64,000 nt of DNA from Dyella sp. C11 (GTDB lineage Bacteria; Pseudomonadota; Gammaproteobacteria; Xanthomonadales; Rhodanobacteraceae): contig NZ_QAVX01000002.1 of assembly GCF_003121485.1 (NCBI RefSeq), forward strand, positions 370,147 to 434,146, read 5' to 3'. The position numbers were made by a program, and so were the translations under genes. Under the pieces are notes generated by a model. It ran no database searches. It saw nothing but the letters and a program-made list of their open reading frames with translations, and had not been told where the DNA came from. Positions 57,988 through 64,000 of the stretch are shown in pieces. Position 1 is the stretch's first letter. Each line of letters starts with the position of its first letter.

Positions 57988-58995
57988 TTACTTGGCATTC
58001 CACTGACCCAGCGCGGCAAGACCGTTGTCCTTCGCGCGAGCGTGGACGGTCTTCTGCGCGTCGGCGTAGTTGGCCTTCATGTCCTTCGCCCACAGCTTCA
58101 GCGCGGCCTGCTGCATGGCACGGCCATAAGAGAACGACAGCGGCCACGGGTGCGGACCCATGCGGTTCATGGCATTGAGGTGCGCGGTGGACTGTTCGTC
58201 GGTCTGGCCACCCGAGAGGAACACGATGCCCGGCAGCGTGGCCGGCACGGTGGTCTTGAGCACGCGCACCGTGGCGTCAGCCACTTCTTCCACTTCGGCC
58301 TGTTCATCCGAATCCTTGCCCGGAATGACCATGCTGACCTTCAGGATGGTGCCTTCCAGCATCACGTTCTGCTCGTAAAGCGCGTTGAACAGGCTGCGCA
58401 GCACGGCCTCGTGCACTTCGTAGCTCACTTCGATGCTGTGGTCGCCATCCATGATCACTTCCGGCTCGACCATCGGCACGATGCCCGCTTCCTGGCACAG
58501 CGCGGCGTAACGGGCCAGCGCGTGGCAGTTCGCTTCGATGGCGGTGGATGACGGGTTGTCTTCCGAAATATTGATCACCGCGCGCCACTTGGCGAACTGG
58601 GCGCCCAGCTTCACGTATTCCTGCAGGCGCTCGCGCAGGCCGTCGAGGCCTTCGGTGACCACGTCACCCGGGAAGCCGGCCAGCGGCACCGGGCCCTTGT
58701 CGACCTTGATGCCGGGGATGATGCCGTTCTTCTTCATGAGCGTGGTGAAAGGCACGCCGTCCTTGGTCGACTGACGGATGGTTTCGTCATAAAGAATCGC
58801 GCCGGAGATGTGCTCGCCGAGGCCCGGCGTGGTGAGCAGCAGTTCGCGGTAGGCGCGACGATTCTCTTCGGTGTTGTCGATGCCAACGGCCTCGAAACGC
58901 TTCTTGATGGTGTTGGTCGACTCGTCGATGGCGATGATGCCCTTGCCGGGCGCAACCATCGCGAGGGCAACGCTTTCGAGATCTTCGATGCTCAT
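57988..58995 (-). CDS. Class I fructose-bisphosphate aldolase
   Basis: A 335-aa aldolase of the eukaryote-like class I type. IIAIDESTNTIKKRFE, GIKVDKGPVPLAG, KWRAVINISED, MVEPEVIMDGDH and the Schiff-base lysine K219 in GTILKVSMVI are visible, with LSGGQTDEQSTAHLNAMN near the end. It cleaves fructose-1,6-bisphosphate in glycolysis without a metal ion. ATG 58995 gives the usual short N-terminus. It is convergent with the OM protein gene. Confidence 0.95.
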   Translation of the reverse strand: MSIEDLESVALAMVAPGKGIIAIDESTNTIKKRFEAVGIDNTEENRRAYRELLLTTPGLGEHISGAILYDETIRQSTKDGVPFTTLMKKNGIIPGIKVDKGPVPLAGFPGDVVTEGLDGLRERLQEYVKLGAQFAKWRAVINISEDNPSSTAIEANCHALARYAALCQEAGIVPMVEPEVIMDGDHSIEVSYEVHEAVLRSLFNALYEQNVMLEGTILKVSMVIPGKDSDEQAEVEEVADATVRVLKTTVPATLPGIVFLSGGQTDEQSTAHLNAMNRMGPHPWPLSFSYGRAMQQAALKLWAKDMKANYADAQKTVHARAKDNGLAALGQWNAK

Positions 58996-59142
58996 GACAA
59001 CTCCGAATACTTAGGCGGTGTGGGCCGCACAAGGTGATGCCGCCCCGGTGAGGGCGGAGGATGAAAGGCCGCGATTATAGGCCAAGCCGCCGTCCAGGGT
59101 CCGGAGGGCCCCTGAACGGCGCTGGCGGGGGCCCTGGCAGGC

Positions 59143-59592
59143 TCAGGCCTGGTCGTAGCCCGGCAGCTTGCAGGCGCTGATGATGGACTGGCGCTGGGCC
59201 GCATCGGCCGGCAGGTTGAACGGCACGATGAAGTAGGTGTTCACCGGCTCGTGCGAGCTGTTCTTCAGGGAGGGGCCATAGCGGAAATTGCTTGCCACGC
59301 TCTTGGCCACGGCATCCAGGTCACTCTGCGGGACGACCTTGCGCACGGTGACGTTCTGCGGAACGCCATCGGAGCCGATCATGTAGCTCACGGCCACGCA
59401 GCCAGGCTTGTCCATGTTGCGGCCGGAGTTGGGAACATCGGCGTCGACCTTGGTGTTGAGCATGAGCCAGTACGACTGGATCTGCTCCGGGCTCACCATG
59501 CGCGCCTGCGATTGCGCCAGCAGTGGCGTTGCCCCTGCCATGGCCAATGCCAGCACCAGCGTCTGGTTCAGGCGACGTGACTTCGTGTTCAT
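59143..59592 (-). CDS. Periplasmic TonB C-terminal-domain-like protein
   Basis: Encodes 149 aa from ATG 59592, preceded by AGGAGG; the frame is open upstream but not coding. A signal peptide is followed, from about residue 35, by a small domain that looks like a TonB C-terminal fold (KPGCVAVSYMIGSDGVPQNV, ASNFRYGPSLKNS, YFIVPFNLP). No membrane anchor beyond the signal is seen. Two cysteines (in KPGCVAV and SACKLPG) could form a disulfide. Role unknown. Confidence 0.75.
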   Translation of the reverse strand: MNTKSRRLNQTLVLALAMAGATPLLAQSQARMVSPEQIQSYWLMLNTKVDADVPNSGRNMDKPGCVAVSYMIGSDGVPQNVTVRKVVPQSDLDAVAKSVASNFRYGPSLKNSSHEPVNTYFIVPFNLPADAAQRQSIISACKLPGYDQA

Positions 59593-59766
59593 GGGAACCT
59601 CCTGCTCTCGGGTCGGGGACGGTGCGGCGATTCTAGCGATACCGCGCGACCGGCGACGACCGCGTGAAGCAGGAAAGCCGAGTGGCGATGCCCTGCAACG
59701 GAGCGCCATCGCCCGCCGATCCGGCCCACACCGGATCGACGGACGAGGCAACTCAACGCGACTTGC

Positions 59767-61239
59767 TCAGAGGTCCCGCAGGCACTCCACCACGCCCTCG
59801 GCGCCCACCGAGAGCAGCTTGAGGGTGTTGGTGCCGCCGCCCTGGCCGATGTGATCGCCGTGCGTCAGCACGACGCGATCGCCTTCGGCCAACTTGCCGG
59901 CGATGAAGAGCTGGCGCACGGCGTCGCGCGCGGAACCGGCGGTGGTCTGCGACATATGGGTGAACTTCACCGCGGTCACGTCGCGGAAGATCGACATGCG
60001 GCGGCGTGCGTCATCGAACGGCGACAGCGCGTAGATCGGCACCGCACTGCGGTAACGCGACAGCCACTGCGCGGTAGCACCCGATTCGGTCAAGGCCACG
60101 ATGGCGCGCACGCCAAGCTGGCTGGCCAGCACCATGGCAGCGAGTGCAATGGCCTGGTCGGTGCGATCCAGCAGGTGACCCTGCGTGGCCGGATCTTCCT
60201 TGGGCTCGAACTGGCGTTCGGCGCCAAGGCAGATGCGACGCAGTGCGGCGACCGCCTTGTCCGGATGCGCGCCCGCGGCGGATTCTTCGGAAAGCATGAC
60301 GGCATCGGTGCCGTCGATCACGGCGTTGGCCACGTCCATCACTTCCGCGCGGGTCGGGATGGGCGAGCGCACCATGGACTGCAGCATCTGCGTGGCGGTG
60401 ATGACGGCGCGATTGCGCTGCACCGACTCGCGGATGATCTTCTTCTGCAGGCCCGGCAACTCGGCATCGCCGATTTCCACGCCCAGATCGCCGCGCGCCA
60501 CCATCACCACGTCGGAGGCGTCGATGATTTCGCCCAGCACGGGAATGGCGTCGGCACGCTCGATCTTGGCGACCAGCGACGCCTTGCCGCCGGCCTCTTC
60601 GAGCAGGCGACGCGCTTCATGCATATCGGCGCCCGAGCGCACGAACGACACGGCGAGGAAGTCGCAGCCGATTTCCGCAGCAAGCTTGATGTCCGCCTTG
60701 TCCTTGTCCGACAGCGCCGACACGGAAAGACCACCGCCCTGGCGATTGAGGCCCTTGCGGTCGGAGAGCTTGCCGGCGATCAGCACGGTGCAGCGAATCT
60801 CCTGGCCGACGACGTCGTCTACCGTCAAGGCGACGAGGCCGTCGTCGAGCAACAGCACGTCGCCCGGCGACACGTCCTTGGGCAGGTCGTAATAGCTGAC
60901 GCCCACGCGGGTGTTGTCGCCCAGCGGCGCGCCCGGCGTGCAATCGAGCACGAACTTGTCGCCCACCTTCAATTCGATGGGGCCATTGGCGAAGCGTTCG
61001 ACGCGGATCTTCGGGCCTTGAAGGTCGGCGAGCACGCCGACTTCGCGACCGAGCTTGGCCGCGGCATCGCGCACGGCGACAGCGCGGGCACGATGGTCGT
61101 CCGGCTGACCGTGGGAGAGGTTCAGACGAACCACGTCCACGCCTTCGGCGATGATTTTTTCGAGCATGCCAGGCGCGTCGGTGGCGGGACCGAGGGTGGC
61201 AACGATTTTTGTGCGGCGCAGCGGATTTTCAGTAGTCAT
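59767..61239 (-). CDS. pyk: Pyruvate kinase
   Basis: A 490-aa enzyme. TKIVATLGPATDAPGML, VVRLNLSHGQPDDH, VLADLQGPKIRVERF, VAKIERADAIP, MVARGDLGVEIG and ATQMLQSMVRSPIPTRAEV are characteristic, with a C-terminal allosteric domain. It makes pyruvate and ATP from phosphoenolpyruvate. pgk, fba and tkt are also within 10 kb. The ATG at 61239 is standard for the family. Confidence 0.97.
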   Translation of the reverse strand: MTTENPLRRTKIVATLGPATDAPGMLEKIIAEGVDVVRLNLSHGQPDDHRARAVAVRDAAAKLGREVGVLADLQGPKIRVERFANGPIELKVGDKFVLDCTPGAPLGDNTRVGVSYYDLPKDVSPGDVLLLDDGLVALTVDDVVGQEIRCTVLIAGKLSDRKGLNRQGGGLSVSALSDKDKADIKLAAEIGCDFLAVSFVRSGADMHEARRLLEEAGGKASLVAKIERADAIPVLGEIIDASDVVMVARGDLGVEIGDAELPGLQKKIIRESVQRNRAVITATQMLQSMVRSPIPTRAEVMDVANAVIDGTDAVMLSEESAAGAHPDKAVAALRRICLGAERQFEPKEDPATQGHLLDRTDQAIALAAMVLASQLGVRAIVALTESGATAQWLSRYRSAVPIYALSPFDDARRRMSIFRDVTAVKFTHMSQTTAGSARDAVRQLFIAGKLAEGDRVVLTHGDHIGQGGGTNTLKLLSVGAEGVVECLRDL

Positions 61240-61811
61240 ACATCGAGACTAGCAAAACCTGCGGCCGGGTCCAGAGGGTTTCCGCAGGCTTTTTCGGCTG
61301 CCCTTTCCGCCCCAAAGTGGACTGCATGTGGCATGCGGACTAGAGGCATGCACTGGTATTACGAGTTGACAGTGAATATGGGGTCAACGCAAAACACTGG
61401 TCTGCTCTTCGGACGTGCGGACGTCCAAACACTGGTGTCATGAGAAGCCATCTTCCAATCCACTCGATGGACTTGCTCCGCGAACGGACACAGCTCACGA
61501 ATCGACCGGCACCAGCCACGAAGCGAGCGTCGCCAACCAATTTTGCATTGCAGCAATCATGCGCAATAAGTCATCAAAATTCGCTCGATTGGCCCCTATG
61601 TTTTCCAACGGCAGGCTTGCGCTAGGATCTTGCGACGGATCGGGGGATCCGTCTTCAGGGGAATCAGGGGACATCGCCACGTCACGCCCAACCCGCTCGA
61701 CCTTGAGGTCGCGCTCGTTGCTGCGTGTGTGCCTGGCGCATGACGACTTGGACGAACACCAATGAAAGCGGATTCGACGAATCCGCGACCACGGAACGGG
61801 GAGAAATATTG
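61240..61811. other. Intergenic stretch upstream of pyk and the S9 peptidase
   Basis: No open frame here looks real. AAACACTGGT occurs twice (61392-61401, 61427-61436), flanking a palindrome around GGACGTCC. A perfect TTGACA lies at 61366-61371, but no good -10 follows at 16-18 bases. Promoters of the two divergent genes must lie here. Confidence 0.4.
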
Positions 61812-63875
61812 ATGTTTCATCGTGTATGCGCGGCCGCCTTCACTGCGCTCGCCAGTGCTTGCCTGCTGCCCCAGCTTCATGCGGCGCCAGCCGAACCGGG
61901 CACTGCCGTCACGCAGGCGGCCCTGCCTCCGATCAGCGACTTTGTTCGGCCCACGGACTTCTCGGACGTCACGCTGTCGCCCGACGGCAAATATCTCGCG
62001 GCACTGGTGCCCAAGATCGGCAACCCGCACGAAAACATCCTGGCCGTGCTGGATGGCAAGACGGGCAAGATCCTGCACGCCATTCCGTCCGGGCAGGACG
62101 CACTCGTCGCCTACTATTTCTGGGGCGATGACGATCGACTGATCGCCGCACTCGCCATCCGCCAAACGGGCCTGGACACGCCCATGCTCACTGGCGAGTT
62201 GTTCGCCATTGATCCCGATGGCTCACGCCAGACGCAGCTGTTCGGCTATCGCGCACGAAAAGGCAGCGCGTCGCTCATTGCCGGCAGCCAGCAACGTTAC
62301 GCGGTTGCGTGGCCCATCCAGCAGCAATACGTCTCCGACAACCAGATCCTCGTGGCCACGCGTGAATTCTCCAATTTCAGCGGCGGCACCGTGCTGGATA
62401 TCGAGCGGCTCAACGTCAACAACGGCAAGACGCTGAAGATTGGCCAGGGCCCGGAGCGCAACGCGTGGATGGTGGCCGACCACGCCGGCCAGGTACGGGC
62501 TGCCTATGCCGACAACGACTACACCGGTTCACGACTGTGGCTGCGCAAGGACAACGACGCGCCATGGGAGCTGGTCAACGAGCCGCAGAATTCACACGTC
62601 GAGCTGACGCCCCTCGGCTTCAACCGTGACAACAGCAAGCTGTACGTGCGCAGCGCCCCCGGCGACGGCCCGAGTGCCATCGAGTTGCTGGACATGCAGA
62701 CGCACCAGCGCACCGTGCTCTATCGCGGCACGTTTGCCAGCCCGGGTGAGCTGCTGCCAACCGCCGACCGGAAGGATTACTACGCCGTCACCACCGGGGA
62801 CGGACGCACGGGCCTGCACTACTTCGACGAAGAAAGTAACGAAGCACGCATCAACCGCGCACTGGTCGACAGCTTCCCCGGCCAGTCAGTCTCGATATCG
62901 AGCTTCACGCGTGACGGCAAGCTCGCCGTCATCCATGTGCAGAGCGACCTCAACCCGGGCGATTTCTATCTGTTCGATCTCGCCACGCGCAACGCGCAAC
63001 TTATTGCGCATGCGCGCCCGTGGATCGATCCGCGCCGCATGCGCCCCATGGAGCCGATCAAGGTGACCGCGCGCGATGGCGTGGTGATGCATGGCTTCCT
63101 CACCACGCCTGCCGGTGCAAAACCTTATCCGCTGGTGGTACTGCCCCATGGCGGTCCGCATGGCGTCCACGATGAATGGGGATACGACCCCGAAGTGCAG
63201 TTGCTGGCCAGTCGCGGTTACGCGGTGCTGCAGATCAACTATCGCGGTTCCGGCGGATACGGCGAGAACTTCCAGCGCATGGGCTACCGCCAGTGGGGCC
63301 TGAGCATGCAGGACGATGTGACCGACGCCACACGTTGGGCCATCGACCAGGGCTATGCCGATGCCCATCGCGTTTGTATCTACGGCGCCAGTTACGGTGG
63401 CTATGCCGCCCTGGAGGGCGCCGTGCGCGAGCCTGATCTGTATCGCTGCGCCGCGGGCTATGCAGGCGTGTACGACCTGCGCGTGCAAATGGACAAGAGC
63501 GATACGCAGGAAAGCGATATGGGCATGGCCTATCTGCACCTGGTGCTGGGCACGGATCGCGATGACCTGCTGCGACGCTCACCGCTCGGAGGCGTCGCGA
63601 AGATCAAGGCCGACGTGTTGCTGATCCACGGTGAATCGGACCAGCGCGTGCCCTTCAAGAACTTCCAGGAATTCACGCGGGCACTGGATCAGAACGGCAA
63701 GCACTACGAGACCGTCGTGGAAGCCGGCGAGGGCCACGGGTTCTTCGTGCCGGAGCATCGCGAGGAGGCTTATCGCAAGCTGCTGGACTTCCTTGCGCGC
63801 AATACGACGCCCGAAAGCCAGGCATCGGCGGACAGTGCCGCGCCGGCAACCACCAAGGCCGCTACGCTGCCCTGA
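61812..63875 (+). CDS. S9-family (prolyl oligopeptidase-type) peptidase
   Basis: Encodes 687 aa from ATG 61812 with GGGGAG upstream. A signal peptide (about residues 1-25) predicts a periplasmic or secreted enzyme. The N-terminal half is a beta-propeller-like region. The C-terminal alpha/beta hydrolase has the oxyanion region LPHGGPHGVHDEWG, the nucleophile serine in YGASYGGYAAL, the acid in IHGESDQRVPF and the histidine in AGEGHGFF. It would hydrolyse peptide or ester bonds, as in acylaminoacyl- or dipeptidyl-peptidases. Confidence 0.92.
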   Translation: MFHRVCAAAFTALASACLLPQLHAAPAEPGTAVTQAALPPISDFVRPTDFSDVTLSPDGKYLAALVPKIGNPHENILAVLDGKTGKILHAIPSGQDALVAYYFWGDDDRLIAALAIRQTGLDTPMLTGELFAIDPDGSRQTQLFGYRARKGSASLIAGSQQRYAVAWPIQQQYVSDNQILVATREFSNFSGGTVLDIERLNVNNGKTLKIGQGPERNAWMVADHAGQVRAAYADNDYTGSRLWLRKDNDAPWELVNEPQNSHVELTPLGFNRDNSKLYVRSAPGDGPSAIELLDMQTHQRTVLYRGTFASPGELLPTADRKDYYAVTTGDGRTGLHYFDEESNEARINRALVDSFPGQSVSISSFTRDGKLAVIHVQSDLNPGDFYLFDLATRNAQLIAHARPWIDPRRMRPMEPIKVTARDGVVMHGFLTTPAGAKPYPLVVLPHGGPHGVHDEWGYDPEVQLLASRGYAVLQINYRGSGGYGENFQRMGYRQWGLSMQDDVTDATRWAIDQGYADAHRVCIYGASYGGYAALEGAVREPDLYRCAAGYAGVYDLRVQMDKSDTQESDMGMAYLHLVLGTDRDDLLRRSPLGGVAKIKADVLLIHGESDQRVPFKNFQEFTRALDQNGKHYETVVEAGEGHGFFVPEHREEAYRKLLDFLARNTTPESQASADSAAPATTKAATLP

Positions 63876-63890
63876 CAACCCTTGAAGCGT

Positions 63891-63924
63891 GGGGGGGGGG
63901 GGGGCGGCGCGGCCCCCCCCCCCC
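63891..63924. repeat. Palindromic poly-G/poly-C stretch
   Basis: Fourteen G residues (63891-63904), CGGCGCGG, then twelve C residues (63913-63924), flanked by CGT and ACG, form a near-perfect GC hairpin. It lies 15 bp after the S9 peptidase stop. Homopolymers this long are prone to sequencing or assembly error. Confidence 0.85.
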
Positions 63925-64000
63925 ACGACCAGTTCGGGTACAAAACATTCGCTGTGCGGCAACTCGACGTTGGCGCCGGCCTTGCGCTGCAGCTCGGCCA
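63925..64000 (-). CDS. Possible 3' part of an unidentified minus-strand gene, cut by the window edge
   Basis: Read on the minus strand from the edge, the frame AELQRKAGANVELPHSECFV then PELVV has a strongly GC-biased third position, as real genes here do. It runs into the poly-G/C stretch. Beyond it, the same frame is antisense to the S9 gene. If the homopolymer length is wrong by one base the gene would end at a TAG about 60 bases further on. No family recognised. Confidence 0.3.

Noticed and set aside
59851..61443. Long plus-strand open frame (about 530 codons)
   Set aside because: Antisense to pyruvate kinase and without a recognisable domain.

Overview
The window is GC-rich, densely packed gammaproteobacterial chromosome. 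Gene order points to the Xanthomonadales, most likely a Rhodanobacteraceae relative (Dyella, Rhodanobacter or Luteibacter type). The main reason is that a hypervariable surface-polysaccharide locus lies between the electron-transfer flavoprotein genes (etfB-etfA) and a cystathionine gamma-synthase/lyase gene (metB), the position of the LPS O-antigen locus in Xanthomonas. This lineage call is inference from gene content; no 16S rRNA or tRNA gene was seen.

Layout. (1) 0.5-11.2 kb: housekeeping genes. These are glycine cleavage gcvT-gcvH, sulfate activation cysD-cysNC, a four-gene MCE/Mla-type lipid transporter operon, an AlkB-like dioxygenase and an amidase. (2) 11.4-19.0 kb: ETF-ubiquinone oxidoreductase and etfB-etfA, with two large glycan genes between them (a GT2-GT4 fusion and a WbsX-RgpF fusion). 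(3) 19.3-36.7 kb: the variable O-antigen or surface-glycan region. It starts with a module resembling the mycobacterial decaprenyl-phospho-arabinose pathway: a HAD-UbiA fusion, a DprE1-like oxidase, a DprE2-like reductase, an SDR, a large polytopic membrane protein, a flavoprotein and a GtrA protein. Two tandem 650-aa RgpF-family paralogues and a sugar epimerase follow. Facing them on the other strand are the ABC exporter wzm-wzt and a sulfotransferase with a long coiled coil. (4) 36.8-46.4 kb: metB, dTDP-rhamnose genes rmlBACD, manC, a phosphomannomutase and glmS, which supply nucleotide-sugar precursors. (5) 46.5-64 kb: cbs, ydcH, a pair of coiled-coil envelope proteins, pilU, a zeta-type GST, and central carbon genes (pgk, tkt, class I fba, pyk), then a beta-barrel protein, a TonB-C-like protein and an S9 peptidase.

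How the genes fit together. rmlBACD, manC, the phosphomannomutase and glmS make activated rhamnose, mannose and glucosamine units. The GT/RgpF/WbsX proteins would assemble a glycan on a lipid carrier in the cytoplasm, and Wzm-Wzt would export it. The sulfotransferase overlaps wzt and carries a coiled coil, so it may cap the chain and measure its length. The UbiA/DprE1/DprE2/GtrA/GT-C-like set looks able to make, flip and use a polyprenyl-phosphate pentose on the periplasmic side. These functional links are inferred.

Intergenic DNA holds inverted-repeat elements of related sequence (9.0, 51.2 and 54.8 kb), a different 24-bp inverted repeat (53.9 kb), a heptanucleotide tandem repeat (54.6 kb) and a palindromic poly-G/poly-C stretch (63.9 kb). 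No transposase, integrase, CRISPR array or tRNA was recognised.
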